Shown: positions 30,047 to 39,278 of the stretch, piece after piece | Layout of the letters: the number at the start of each line of letters is the position of its first letter | Position numbering within the stretch: the stretch's first letter is position 1 | Source: a virus | IMG/VR virus record: IMGVR_UViG_3300036760_000022 | Location: 1 to 44,400 of that record | Strand: one strand, 5' to 3' | Length of the DNA: 44,400 nt | The notes under the pieces: model-generated | The model's input: the letters and a program-made list of their open reading frames with translations, nothing else | Told to the model about the DNA's origin: nothing | The model's database searches: none | Program-made: the position numbers and the translations under genes

Positions 30047-31692
30047 TGCCGCAAGTTCGCATGATAAATCCCTATATGATGGGTGTGAAAACTAATCTAC
30101 GTGAGAATCCGAGTATGCACCGCATTCCTGGGTCTAAGTACCAAGGCAAGAAAGAAGAATGGAATGTTCCGTTCAACTTGTTCAGTTGCCAGCAACTTCG
30201 GCGTGTGTACGGTGATCTTCTTGAAGTGGAAGAAGAAGTGTTTGATGCAGCGCGTAACGCAAAAGCCCGCATTGCTCGCGCTAAAGAAATAAAAACACAG
30301 CCGATTATAGGCGAGTATGGTTGGCAACCGATTGCCACACAGTTTATGAATGAATTCAAGACGGTCATTCTTGCCGACGACATGGGTTTAGGCAAATCTA
30401 AAGAAACTCTTGACACGTTCGGTAAAGGCCCACACTTAATTATTACCACTAACACAATGAAATATGAGTGGGAAAAGGAAGTTCACAAATGGGGCTTAGA
30501 TATGCCCGTACAAATCTTCAATGCAAAGGACAAAAAGCAGGTTTACGATGAAGGTATTACGATCATTAACTGGGAAGCGATTCGCAGCCATTCTAAGCTC
30601 GTTTCTTTTGGTGGTAAAGCTCTTAGCGATAAGGAAAAAGAGCTTAAAGTTCTCAACCAGAAATGGGAAACAGTTGTACTAGATGAGGCGCACAAGGCTA
30701 AAGACCCAACAAGTAAGCAGACACGCGCCGCATGGGCTATTGGCTTGACCGCAGAGAAGCGCTTTGCACTTACGGGAACACCGATTGCAAATTCTCCGGT
30801 TGACTTGTGGGCACTATTGCACTTTGTTGATCCGCTTGCATGGCCGTCAAAGACGCATTTCATTAACCGATATTGTTTGTCATATACAAATCATTTCAAG
30901 GCATTAGAGATTGAAGGATTGAATCCGGCAACAGAGCCAGAACTGCTTGAGCTTATCGAGCCATACTTTATCCGACGAACCAAGGCTCAAGTTGGAATCA
31001 AACTTCCACCACTAATTTACCGTGACATTTCAGTTCCCCTAACGACGAAGCAGGCGACAGCGTACAAAGGAATGAAGAAGGAAATGTTGACTCTGCTTGA
31101 CAGTGGAGTTCTACTTGCCACTGACCCTCTTACACAGCTTGGACGTTTGGCTCAGATTGCCAGCGGCTTACCAGTGTTGGATGAGGAAGGTAACGTAACG
31201 GCCTTGTCAAAACCGTCTAGTAAACTAGACAAGTTTAAGGACATTATCGAAAACACCGATGAGCCAATTCTAGTGTTCGCTCATTCACGACTCTTGATTG
31301 ATTTGGTATCTGAGGAGTTGAAAGACATTCCGCATGGCCTCATCGTGGGGGGGCAAAAGCCAGTAGAACGCTCCGGCATCATAACCAATTTCCAGAATGG
31401 TGAACTTCGCTTTCTACTTGTATCATTGCAGGCAGGAGCAGAGGGTATGACCCTGACCAACGCAAGCACCGTAGTTTTCCTTGAGAAGCCCTGGAGTCAA
31501 ATTCAGTGGTTACAAGCGCCTGGTCGTGTAGATAGGATCGGACAGACCGCTGATGAGGTTGAAATCATTTCTCTCGTGGCACACGGCACAGTTGAGGAGC
31601 TAATTACACCGGCACTCGCACAGAAGTATCACTCTTTACAGCAGATTTGCCGTGACGAGGAGTTTTGGCAGGAAGTCTTGACAAAAGATTAA
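30046..31692 (+). CDS. SNF2-type DEAD/H-box helicase
   Basis: 548 residues. ATPase motif I ADDMGLGKSKET (residues ~106-117), motif II VLDEAHKAKDP, motif III RFALTGTPIANSPVDLWALL, and in the C-terminal lobe VFAHSRLLIDLV, SLQAGAEGMTLTNA and PGRVDRIGQT. SMARCAL1/HARP-like and phage SNF2 layout; it probably remodels forks or displaces proteins during replication. The promoter TTGACA at 31678 lies in its 3' end. Confidence 0.93.
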   Translation: MPQVRMINPYMMGVKTNLRENPSMHRIPGSKYQGKKEEWNVPFNLFSCQQLRRVYGDLLEVEEEVFDAARNAKARIARAKEIKTQPIIGEYGWQPIATQFMNEFKTVILADDMGLGKSKETLDTFGKGPHLIITTNTMKYEWEKEVHKWGLDMPVQIFNAKDKKQVYDEGITIINWEAIRSHSKLVSFGGKALSDKEKELKVLNQKWETVVLDEAHKAKDPTSKQTRAAWAIGLTAEKRFALTGTPIANSPVDLWALLHFVDPLAWPSKTHFINRYCLSYTNHFKALEIEGLNPATEPELLELIEPYFIRRTKAQVGIKLPPLIYRDISVPLTTKQATAYKGMKKEMLTLLDSGVLLATDPLTQLGRLAQIASGLPVLDEEGNVTALSKPSSKLDKFKDIIENTDEPILVFAHSRLLIDLVSEELKDIPHGLIVGGQKPVERSGIITNFQNGELRFLLVSLQAGAEGMTLTNASTVVFLEKPWSQIQWLQAPGRVDRIGQTADEVEIISLVAHGTVEELITPALAQKYHSLQQICRDEEFWQEVLTKD

Positions 31693-31705
31693 CCTGAGGT
31701 AGAAT
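31678..31705 (+). promoter_or_regulatory. Strong sigma-70-type promoter for the recombination operon
   Basis: TTGACA (31678-31683), 16-base spacer, TAGAAT (31700-31705), inside the end of the helicase gene, followed by TAGGAGGACGATATGCCAG at the next gene start. Confidence 0.8.
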
Positions 31706-31722
31706 GGTAGTAGGAGGACGAT

Positions 31723-31890
31723 ATGCCAGCAACGCAAAAACCTATTGAGCATGGAACAATACGCGGCTACAGATCACACTTGCGTAAAGATATTCCAGTT
31801 TGTATTGCTTGTCGTATCGCATGGAATGATTATCACAGACGACAAGCCGAAGCGAGAAAACACAATGGAAACAGAAATACGCAGAATTAA
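31723..31890 (+). CDS. Small HGTxxGYRxHLRK protein
   Basis: 55 residues: EHGTIRGYRSHLRKDIPVC and CIACRIA, a short family recurrent in actinophages (G-T-x-x-G-Y-x-x-H-x-R ... C-x2-C). Basic and zinc-binding, perhaps nucleic-acid binding. The strong ribosome site TAGGAGGACGAT also occurs at 23777. Its end overlaps the nuclease by 26 bases. Confidence 0.8.
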   Translation: MPATQKPIEHGTIRGYRSHLRKDIPVCIACRIAWNDYHRRQAEARKHNGNRNTQN

Positions 31891-32716
31891 CAATTCTGAA
31901 ATTCAATCTTTTAAGTGGTGCCGCCGTAACTGGTATTTTAACTACTTTTTGAATTTGGAACCAATTAAAGAATCTACTCATACTTGGTTAGGTTCGCTGT
32001 TTCACAAATATAAAGAAGCACACAATACAGGTAAAGATTGGCGAGAATTGATTCCTGAACAAGGTGATAAAGAATACGATGTTGAGTTGAGTGTTCGGAT
32101 GATGGAAGGCTATGTTGAATGGCTAGAAGAAACCGGAGCAGACGCGCACCTGGAGGCAGAAATGGTGGAGGAGAAGATTGAATATACATTTCCTCAGCCA
32201 ATTATGGGTCGTACAGTTGTTATCACAACAAAGATGGATCGCTTGCTAAAAGATTCTGATGGTATTCTTCACGTTGAAGATACCAAAACAGTACAGAACC
32301 TCGCCGATATGGCTAATCCCCGACTTCGTTTGAATGAACAGCTTCTTACTTATGTTGTAGTAATAAAACTTGCGCTTAACAAAGTTGTTGCTGATTGCAT
32401 ATTGGACTTGGCGCGCAAAGTAAAACGAACCGGCACAGCTAAGCCACCGTTCTACGAGCGAGTTGAAGTTACATACAATGAAACGCACTTGAACAACCAC
32501 TATCACCAGTTGCGCGCCGTTATTGAGGATATTTTTACTTTGGAAGATAGGCTTCGTGAGAATCCTGCCTACACCAATCCATACATTTATCCCACCGTGT
32601 CACGCGATTGCACTTGGAAATGCCCTTTCATTGATATTTGCCCACTTGTTGATGATGGTTCCAACTTTGAATGGGCTTTAGAAAATCTATTTAAGGAGCG
32701 TGAGTACGTTGCCTGA
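31865..32716 (+). CDS. Cas4/RecB-family PD-(D/E)XK exonuclease
   Basis: 283 residues from ATG 31865; the longer frame at 31745 overlaps the previous gene. CRRNWYFNYF near residue 16 holds the first cysteine, then HLEAEMVEEK, TKMDRLL, GILHVEDTKTVQ (catalytic D-x-x-x-[ED]-x-K) and the C-terminal CTWKCPFIDIC cluster, together a four-cysteine 4Fe-4S site. Processes DNA ends in recombination with the Sak4-like ATPase and SSB next to it; no CRISPR genes are near. Confidence 0.9.
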   Translation: METEIRRINNSEIQSFKWCRRNWYFNYFLNLEPIKESTHTWLGSLFHKYKEAHNTGKDWRELIPEQGDKEYDVELSVRMMEGYVEWLEETGADAHLEAEMVEEKIEYTFPQPIMGRTVVITTKMDRLLKDSDGILHVEDTKTVQNLADMANPRLRLNEQLLTYVVVIKLALNKVVADCILDLARKVKRTGTAKPPFYERVEVTYNETHLNNHYHQLRAVIEDIFTLEDRLRENPAYTNPYIYPTVSRDCTWKCPFIDICPLVDDGSNFEWALENLFKEREYVA

Positions 32717-33500
32717 TTACGATTCAGATGCACTCAAGAAAACCTCAATGTCAATGTTGCTTTACGGTGATGCCGGTGTTGGTAAGTCTGTACTTGCAGA
32801 CACCGCACCAGGCCCGCGTTTGGTAATTGATACGGAGTCCGGTTCGGATGATACTGCTTCCCGCAAGGTTAAGTGGAATCCAATGACTAATCCAATGGAA
32901 CTTGGACTTGGCAAAGACGACACCGCCGTTTTCCGTATGGATACACAAGAAGAATTCAAATACCTACGCGAGATTAAAGCATGGCTTACCGCAGGCAAAC
33001 ACCCATTCCGTTCAGTTATCATCGACTCTTTTATGGAGTTGCAGATGAAACAAATTGAGGACACAGCCGGTGGCGGCAGCTACCAGTTGAAGATTCAAGA
33101 ATGGGGCGACGTTCTTTACAAGTTCGTTGATCTTTCACATAAGTTGCATTACTTGAGTCGCCGAACTGACAACCAACTTTCGTGTGTTGTTATTATTTCA
33201 GGTACACAAGTCAATGCCAATACTGGTCGGATCGAACCTTATTTCAAAGGCCAGTTCCGCAATAAGATTCCTTACATTCCTGACGTGATGGGCTACTTGC
33301 ATATCGCTATGGGTGAGGATGGTACCGAACGCCGACTTGGCATTGACCCCGATGGAGTTGCACAATCTAAGTCACGTAAAAGCATTTTGCCAAAAACGTA
33401 TGGCAAATACATAACTGAGCCGAACTTGACGGACATTATGCGCCTGATTAATGAGGACAGAAAAGCGAGGCTCAAAGCCTTAGAAGAAGGAGAAAAATAA
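32700..33500 (+). CDS. RecA-like ATPase of Sak4 / AAA_24 type
   Basis: 266 residues from GTG 32700; TTG at 32709 is the better spaced from AAGGAG and also possible. Walker A YGDAGVGKS (~22-30), Walker B SVIIDSF (~104), VVIISGTQVN sensor. Single-strand annealing/recombinase family (Sak4) that works with the adjacent SSB-like protein. Overlaps the nuclease stop. Confidence 0.88.
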   Translation: MSTLPDYDSDALKKTSMSMLLYGDAGVGKSVLADTAPGPRLVIDTESGSDDTASRKVKWNPMTNPMELGLGKDDTAVFRMDTQEEFKYLREIKAWLTAGKHPFRSVIIDSFMELQMKQIEDTAGGGSYQLKIQEWGDVLYKFVDLSHKLHYLSRRTDNQLSCVVIISGTQVNANTGRIEPYFKGQFRNKIPYIPDVMGYLHIAMGEDGTERRLGIDPDGVAQSKSRKSILPKTYGKYITEPNLTDIMRLINEDRKARLKALEEGEK

Positions 33501-34009
33501 TGGGTACACACGACTGGGATGCCTGGTCAGAGAAAGCCAAAGCCGAAGGTGGAAGCGGACAAAGCGCCGTTCTCCTTCCTGAGGGTGAAGAAGTACAAGC
33601 CGTTGCGGGTTTTACCAAAGCTGGCAAGACTTCAAAGAAGAACATTGACAAGGTTGACATTCGTTTCAGCATTGTTAGTGGCCCGTATGAAGGCGAAGTT
33701 ATTTGGCATACACTTAACTTCCCACAAAGCGCGGCACAGTACAAGCACTTTAAGCGTGCAGTAAACGCACTCGGCGTTGAACTTGAAGGTTCAAGTGGCC
33801 CTGACGTTATTGCTACGTCGATTCTCGGAGCTAAGCAACAAGTAACTCTTGTTACGATGGTTGACGATTACGACGACACACGTTCAAAGGTTCAATGGAT
33901 CAATCGTGGTATCGCTGACGGTGCCGGTGTTGACGCAGATATGGTTCTTCCTGATGGCACAACCGCAGGCGAAGCCAGTGTCATTGACAACGAGGACGAT
34001 CCTTTCTAA
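33500..34009 (+). CDS. SSB-like protein (DUF669 type)
   Basis: 169 residues. GTHDWDAWSEKAKAE start, core VDIRFSIVSGPYEGEVIWHT (beta), and the acidic C-terminal tip IDNEDDPF, like the SSB tail that recruits partners. Adjacent to the Sak4-like ATPase and the primase-helicase, and TAATG-coupled to both, so it likely covers ssDNA at forks and assists annealing. Fold assumed from family. Confidence 0.82.
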   Translation: MGTHDWDAWSEKAKAEGGSGQSAVLLPEGEEVQAVAGFTKAGKTSKKNIDKVDIRFSIVSGPYEGEVIWHTLNFPQSAAQYKHFKRAVNALGVELEGSSGPDVIATSILGAKQQVTLVTMVDDYDDTRSKVQWINRGIADGAGVDADMVLPDGTTAGEASVIDNEDDPF

Positions 34010-36471
34010 TGGATTGGGACAAGCTAGAAGGTAGTTATACCGAATCAGATTCAGTGAAGGCTTTATTGCCTATTGAGTTTGTGATGGACTATTACAACGT
34101 CACCTTGCACCCGCAAGACAAAGACGGAAAGCGCTTTCTAGCTGTATGTCCTTTTCACAATGACCATGATCCGTCAATGTCGGTTTACAACAAACGCTAC
34201 AAGTGTTATACCTGTAGTGAGAGTGGCGACGTTTTCGATTTCATTCAGAAAAAAGAATCGTGCGGCTTTGAAGCTTCACTTGAGAAAGCAGCAACACTAC
34301 TCAAGCAAGCTAGAGAAGCACAATGGGTTCCCTCGGACGACACAGATCAAGCACCCCCACTTGAGTCGTCCGAGGTTTCAACCTTGCTTGAACAAACTAA
34401 AACAAATTCTCTTGAACCGTTGCGCCAGCTTATTAGAGCGCGCAAATGGCCGGTAGATGCCGACTGGGTTCACCAAACTTTTAATGTTAATTGTGACGCG
34501 AATCGCGTGCTCATTCCTTTTATGGGGGCAGACGGTGAGTGGTCTGGCTATAAGTGGCGGCAAGGTAAAGAAAAGTATGCCGGAGAAGGCTCCCGATTTG
34601 GAACTTATTATGCCCAGTGGCTTGATTCCGGTGGCCCTGATGTTATTGTGACAGAGGGTGAGCCAGATACGTGGTCAGTTATGAGAGCAGTAGGAAAGCG
34701 TTATGACGTTGTAGGATTACCATACGGCGCTGGATCACCAGTTCTTGATCCCTCCTATTTCAAAGACCGTAACGTGATCTTGGCATTTGATGGTGACTAT
34801 GCAGGACGCAGCGGTACTCGCCGTTGGGTAGGAGCGCTTAACAATGTTGCAGCTTCAATTCGTGTAGTCCCGATTCCTGATGGTTTTGATATTTCTAATC
34901 TCAATGATATTGAAGAATCAATTAAAAGTTCTCACCCTGTTCTTCCGTACACTGGCAACGTAACAATTAAAGATGGTGTGTTTGGTTATATGGACGAACA
35001 CGGAAAGAAATCAACTTTCATAGCAATCTGTAATTGGTCAGTTACTCCCGAAAGAGAATTAAGAGGGGAAGATGGTGCGCTCGCATACGAAGGTTACACC
35101 TCAGCCGGAGACAAAGTAGTTATTACCGCAGATGATTTGAGTTCCAATTCTAAAGTTCATTATTGGGCAACACAGCAGGGACTTGGTTGGAGTGGAAACG
35201 AAAAACAAGCACACGACATTCTTATCTGGCTTGAACACGAAGGCCCATTCATTTCACCAGGAAAAATGACAAGCATTATTGGACTGCACGAAGGAAACTT
35301 TGTAACACCTACTCGCACGTTTGGTAAAGATCGTTGGGTTTATCTTAGTAAGCGTGGCGTCGATGTTTCCAACTTGGACTACGGCTACCACAAAAACTGG
35401 AAAGATGTTCTTGCTTTGTTGTGGGAATTGCACGATCCAGCCGTTATGTCAGTGTTTCTTTCGTGGCTTGCAGTTGCGCCAGCACGCTCACTTCTAAAAG
35501 AATTCCCAGGCTTAGCCATTACAGGAGGATCAGGAATTGGAAAAACAACGCTTATTAGAACAACGACGCAAGCTTTTGCAGGCGGAACTTTGGGAGGACT
35601 CGATGGAATCTCTTTGGTCGATACAACGAAGCACCCCATCACAGAACACATGGGAGCGACTAATGGGATTCCTGTTTGGTTCGATGAGTACCGGCCTAGT
35701 GTCAAATGGGAAACTAGAGATGCAATGCACAACGCCATTCTGGCTGGCTTTATTGGGCAGACTATATCCAAAGGGTCAGTTATGGATAACCGTGGACTCG
35801 GTGTTTCTAATTGGTCATTCGGAGCACCGTTCATCCTTTCAGGTGAAAACGACTTACAAGAGACTGCTCACATTGAACGCCTCATCATGCTCGCTATTCC
35901 CGAAGAAGGTCGCAATTCTAAAGCTCTTAGCGCTATTCAAGAAATGCTTCCGTCAGGTATCGCCAATGTTTACCTTGATTGGTGTATTAACAAGCTTGTT
36001 CTTGACGATCAAATTACTTGTGAGCCTTTAGGTCATAAGGATTTGCCACCTCGCGTGCGTACTTCAATGGGGGTTCTTGACTTAGGTTGGAGAATGCTTG
36101 GTGATTTCTACACTGAGTACGGAATGGAAATGCCGTTAGATGAGCCGGACTGGTCAATCATTGAAAAAGAAGCTAAGCGCGGCGCTGACGAGAATCCAAT
36201 TATTGAAGCAATTCGTTGGGCAGTTGAAAGCGCAGCCACGTCACAGGAAAGAATTGTTATTACCAAAGAAGATTACATTCTTCTTCGTGTTGAGCCTTTG
36301 GTTGCCGAAGTCAACAAAACTCGCCGATTCCCATTGCCAGGTAACGCTCGTGCTATAACCCGTATTTTATTAGAGCGATTTGGCGGAGAAGAAGTGGTAG
36401 CAAGTTTTGAGAATTTGAAGTTGCCGAACGACACAAGATTCATTAAGCTCAAGAAAAGCCTGATAAAGTAG
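34009..36471 (+). CDS. Primase-helicase with CHC2 zinc finger, TOPRIM and DUF927 ATPase
   Basis: 820 residues. CHC2 zinc finger CPFHNDHDPSM ... YKCYTCSESG (about residues 48-75); TOPRIM domain VIVTEGEPDTWSVM (E near 215) and ILAFDGDYAGRSG (~260); C-terminal DUF927-type ATPase with Walker A GGSGIGKTTL (~507-516) and Walker B-like VWFDEYRP (~556). It primes synthesis and unwinds at the fork. Overlaps the SSB stop by one base. A one-protein primase plus helicase is typical of compact replication modules. Confidence 0.93.
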   Translation: MDWDKLEGSYTESDSVKALLPIEFVMDYYNVTLHPQDKDGKRFLAVCPFHNDHDPSMSVYNKRYKCYTCSESGDVFDFIQKKESCGFEASLEKAATLLKQAREAQWVPSDDTDQAPPLESSEVSTLLEQTKTNSLEPLRQLIRARKWPVDADWVHQTFNVNCDANRVLIPFMGADGEWSGYKWRQGKEKYAGEGSRFGTYYAQWLDSGGPDVIVTEGEPDTWSVMRAVGKRYDVVGLPYGAGSPVLDPSYFKDRNVILAFDGDYAGRSGTRRWVGALNNVAASIRVVPIPDGFDISNLNDIEESIKSSHPVLPYTGNVTIKDGVFGYMDEHGKKSTFIAICNWSVTPERELRGEDGALAYEGYTSAGDKVVITADDLSSNSKVHYWATQQGLGWSGNEKQAHDILIWLEHEGPFISPGKMTSIIGLHEGNFVTPTRTFGKDRWVYLSKRGVDVSNLDYGYHKNWKDVLALLWELHDPAVMSVFLSWLAVAPARSLLKEFPGLAITGGSGIGKTTLIRTTTQAFAGGTLGGLDGISLVDTTKHPITEHMGATNGIPVWFDEYRPSVKWETRDAMHNAILAGFIGQTISKGSVMDNRGLGVSNWSFGAPFILSGENDLQETAHIERLIMLAIPEEGRNSKALSAIQEMLPSGIANVYLDWCINKLVLDDQITCEPLGHKDLPPRVRTSMGVLDLGWRMLGDFYTEYGMEMPLDEPDWSIIEKEAKRGADENPIIEAIRWAVESAATSQERIVITKEDYILLRVEPLVAEVNKTRRFPLPGNARAITRILLERFGGEEVVASFENLKLPNDTRFIKLKKSLIK

Positions 36472-36475
36472 AGAT

Positions 36476-37342
36476 ATGAACTTTATATCCAGAGCCGATT
36501 GGGGCGCACGCGCACCCAAAGCAATAACACCAATTCAGTCTGTCCGTGGTTTTGCCTTTCACTGGGAAGGCCCACACCTAAACGTAGACGACCATGCTAA
36601 CTGCGCGGCCACGGTGCGCTCGATACAGAACTTTCACATGAACACTCGTGGATGGGATGATATTGCTTACAATGCGGTTGTCTGTCCTCATGGGTTTGTC
36701 TTTGAGGGGCGCTGGAAGGGCCGTAGAAGCGCTGCACAAGGAACAAACGATGGGAATGACCACTATTACGCAATTTGCTTCTTAGGAGGCATTGACAATC
36801 CATTTACCGCAGCCGGAAAGCAAGGATTCCTTGATGCCCGCGCTACCCTTGGTGGTGGATCAGAAGTTCACCCACATTCTTATTATCATGCTACCTCTTG
36901 CCCAGGCGATGAAATTCGTAACTGGATAGCAGCAGGCTTGCCGGTGGAGGGTTCGCCTTCGGCTCCTCCTCCCCTCCCTTCACCGGCACCTCCACACCCA
37001 GTACCGCCCGTACCACAACCACCGGCACCGCCAACAGTAAACATTTACAATTTGGCTATCGACGGAAACTTCGGGCCAGCAACGGTACGTGCGTTACAAA
37101 CTGATCTTAACCGAACGGGAGCCAATCCTAAGCTCGCCGTTGATGGCAACTATGGGCCAGCCACAAAGAAAGCATTGCAGGCTCGCCTCAATGCAACCAA
37201 CGGGCCAGTTGCTATTGACGGTAATGTTGGGCCACAAACAATTAAAGCGTTGCAGCGACACGTTGGAGCTGGAGCTGATGGTGTGTGGGGCGCTGACACT
37301 ACTCGTAAATTACAAGCTACACTGAATGCAGGTAAATTTTAA
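36476..37342 (+). CDS. Endolysin: N-acetylmuramoyl-L-alanine amidase with PG-binding repeats
   Basis: 288 residues. Amidase_2/PGRP domain to ~155: zinc ligands H29 (FAFHWEG), H138 and C142 (HATSCPG), catalytic Y65 (DIAYN). Linker of ~30 residues is Pro-rich (159-187). Four peptidoglycan-binding repeats follow: LAIDGNFGPATVRALQ, LAVDGNYGPATKKALQ, VAIDGNVGPQTIKALQ and a degenerate ADGVWGADTTRKLQ. No signal peptide, so release needs a holin. Cuts the amide of peptidoglycan stem. Confidence 0.95.
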   Translation: MNFISRADWGARAPKAITPIQSVRGFAFHWEGPHLNVDDHANCAATVRSIQNFHMNTRGWDDIAYNAVVCPHGFVFEGRWKGRRSAAQGTNDGNDHYYAICFLGGIDNPFTAAGKQGFLDARATLGGGSEVHPHSYYHATSCPGDEIRNWIAAGLPVEGSPSAPPPLPSPAPPHPVPPVPQPPAPPTVNIYNLAIDGNFGPATVRALQTDLNRTGANPKLAVDGNYGPATKKALQARLNATNGPVAIDGNVGPQTIKALQRHVGAGADGVWGADTTRKLQATLNAGKF

Positions 37343-37635
37343 TGACACAAGATGAAGTCGAACGCCAAGAACCACAAGTAGAGGGTGTATTTTTTAGCAC
37401 CAAAGAATTGTTAGCGGACATTAAAGGTTCGCTCACCACTTTAGTTGCGACAGTAGGTACAAAAGCTGATAATACTGATGTAGTTGCTCTTAGAGGCAAG
37501 GTTCAGGAACACGATGCCCGTTTAACCGCCGTTGAAACCTCGTCTAATAATCGTAAATGGCTTCTAGCCGCTGTAATTATTCCATCACTCTCACTAGTAT
37601 TAGCTGTGATTGCTGTGATGGTTACGAATAAATAA
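37342..37635 (+). CDS. XhlA-like membrane protein, lysis module
   Basis: 97 residues: polar N-terminus, helical coiled-coil segment (DVVALRGKVQEHDARLTAVE), one C-terminal membrane span (WLLAAVIIPSLSLVLAVIAV) and short basic tail. This XhlA-like coiled-coil plus span layout occurs beside endolysins. Its ATG overlaps the endolysin stop, so the two are co-translated. Holin partner or spanin-like; the second candidate holin is at 39190. Confidence 0.75.
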   Translation: MTQDEVERQEPQVEGVFFSTKELLADIKGSLTTLVATVGTKADNTDVVALRGKVQEHDARLTAVETSSNNRKWLLAAVIIPSLSLVLAVIAVMVTNK

Positions 37636-37636
37636 C

Positions 37637-37664
37637 TTGACAAAACTAGCTACTCCGATAAACT
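37637..37664 (+). promoter_or_regulatory. Promoter for the phosphoesterase-to-Pup unit
   Basis: TTGACA (37637-37642), 16-base spacer, TAAACT (37659-37664), then AGAGGAGACATT and the ATG at 37683. It shares TTGACAAAA and 16-base spacing with the promoter at 31678. Confidence 0.78.
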
Positions 37665-37682
37665 GGAAGTAGAGGAGACATT

Positions 37683-38594
37683 ATGGCACTACCAATTCGA
37701 CCTTGTGAATTCTGTGGAAAGGATTTCGCCCCCAAACGCAGAGGGATGCGTTTTGATTCTCGTCAATGTCAGACAGCCGCACTTCGCAAGCCAAAGCCAA
37801 TACTTAGTTCTATTCGCGGTATCTCCCATTACGTGATTCCTGATAATCAAGTTAAGCCAGGAGTTCCGATTGACCACCTCTACTGGATCGGAATGTATAT
37901 CGCAGAGAAGTCACGTCCAGGTGATCTAGTTATTAACCTTGGAGACTTTTGGGATATGCCAAGCCTAAGTTCATACGATAAAGGCAAGAAAGCAATGGAA
38001 GGCCGCCGATACATTAAAGACGTTGCCGCTGGTAACAAAGGAATGGCACTTCTTAGCGAACAGTTTTCAAAGAGTGACGTTCGCCGTATCTTGCTGCGCG
38101 GAAACCACGAGGATCGAATTGATCGTGCCGTTAATAGTGATGCTTCACTTGACGGACTTCTTTCAATGGATCAGTTGGAATCGCCAGGATGGGAAGTTAT
38201 TCCCTTCAACAAGCCTATTGATTTGAACGGCATTTCATACGTTCACTACTTCTACAATCCAATGACCGGCAAAGCACTTGGTGGTTCAGCTCTTACACGA
38301 CTCGCTAAACTTGGTCACAGCTTCACACAAGGCCACCAGCAGATTCTTGACTACGCATTACGTTTCCCACAAACAATGGGTGGTCGCTCACAACACGGCC
38401 TTATTGCCGGTAGTTGTTATCTTCACGAAGAAGATTATCTTGGCCCACAAGGTAATGATTCTTGGATGGGCATTGTTGTCTGCCACAATGTAGAGAATGG
38501 TAGTTACGATCCCAAGTTCGTAAGTCTTGACTCCCTGTGCCGCCGTTATACAGGTCAACGCCTCGCCGATTACCAGCCAAAGCTATTTGCATAA
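37683..38594 (+). CDS. Metallophosphoesterase with N-terminal zinc finger
   Basis: 303 residues. Zinc finger CEFCGKDFAPKRRG (8-21) and SRQCQ; then calcineurin-like motifs VIPDNQVKPGVPIDHLYW (D-x-Q in place of D-x-H), VINLGDFWD, LLRGNHEDR and GHSFTQGHQQ. Phage members of this family are common in actinophages and their substrate is unknown. Ends in TAATG overlap with the HNH gene. Confidence 0.9.
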   Translation: MALPIRPCEFCGKDFAPKRRGMRFDSRQCQTAALRKPKPILSSIRGISHYVIPDNQVKPGVPIDHLYWIGMYIAEKSRPGDLVINLGDFWDMPSLSSYDKGKKAMEGRRYIKDVAAGNKGMALLSEQFSKSDVRRILLRGNHEDRIDRAVNSDASLDGLLSMDQLESPGWEVIPFNKPIDLNGISYVHYFYNPMTGKALGGSALTRLAKLGHSFTQGHQQILDYALRFPQTMGGRSQHGLIAGSCYLHEEDYLGPQGNDSWMGIVVCHNVENGSYDPKFVSLDSLCRRYTGQRLADYQPKLFA

Positions 38595-38953
38595 TGAAAA
38601 CTTGTTCCCACTGTAAGTCTACAAAATCTTTTGATGGTTTTGCTAAAGACCGAACAAGGATTGATGGTTATAATACAAGCTGCCGCGAATGTACTACAGA
38701 AAGTCGTTCTAAATTGCGTTTGGCAGTTATTAACAAATATGGGGGTAAGTGTGTTTGTTGTGATGAAGATAAAACTGACTTTCTAGTTATAGACCATGTA
38801 AAGGGCGGCGGACGAAAAGAACTTAAAGGTCGTGGGCCTAGTGTACTTAGAAATAAATTACTTAAACATCCTATTTCTAGCGACTACCAGGTTCTTTGTC
38901 ATAATTGTAATTTAGCAAAAGGGTTTTACGGGAGGTGCCCGCATGAAGTCTGA
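38594..38953 (+). CDS. HNH endonuclease
   Basis: 119 residues: N-terminal zinc ribbon CSHCKSTKSF ... CRECT, then VINKYGGKCVCCDEDKTDF, IDHVKGGGRKELKG and YQVLCHNCNLAKGFYG, the HNH catalytic block. Could help head-tail packaging or be a homing-type nuclease. Overlaps both neighbours. Confidence 0.9.
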   Translation: MKTCSHCKSTKSFDGFAKDRTRIDGYNTSCRECTTESRSKLRLAVINKYGGKCVCCDEDKTDFLVIDHVKGGGRKELKGRGPSVLRNKLLKHPISSDYQVLCHNCNLAKGFYGRCPHEV

Positions 38954-39278
38954 ATTTCAGCGATGGGAAACCGTATTTGTGACGTGGGTAGATAGTGGAT
39001 CACATGATAGTTGGATGAGTGAAGATGAAATTCCTATGGAAATTCCGCTTTGCCACACCAGCGGGTTTTATTATAAACAAACAGATGAAATTATTGCCAT
39101 TGCCGGAAGTAGGGATACAGCCTCTGATAATGTGTGTAATGTAATGGTAATACCATTGGTAGCGATTAAATCAATAAAGAAGGTAGAAGATGAGCAAAGT
39201 AAAGCAGTTTCTAAAAAGTCAAGTGGCAAGGCTAAAGGCGTATCTAGCAAGCGCACAGTTTCGCCAACAAAGAAATAG
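38943..39278 (+). CDS. Hypothetical protein with Lys/Ser-rich tail
   Basis: 111 residues with GGGAGGTG ribosome site. Compact beta-type N-terminal part (FQRWETVFVTWVDSGSHDSW, ~4-23; residues ~55-85 beta) and a Lys/Ser-rich C-terminus (KKSSGKAKGVSSKRT). Its last 89 bases overlap the holin candidate, so the tail is under double coding. Function unknown. Confidence 0.72.
   Translation: MKSEFQRWETVFVTWVDSGSHDSWMSEDEIPMEIPLCHTSGFYYKQTDEIIAIAGSRDTASDNVCNVMVIPLVAIKSIKKVEDEQSKAVSKKSSGKAKGVSSKRTVSPTKK

Noticed and set aside
34378-35834. Minus-strand ORFs within the primase-helicase
   Set aside because: Antisense to a gene with full motif set, no start signals or neighbours.
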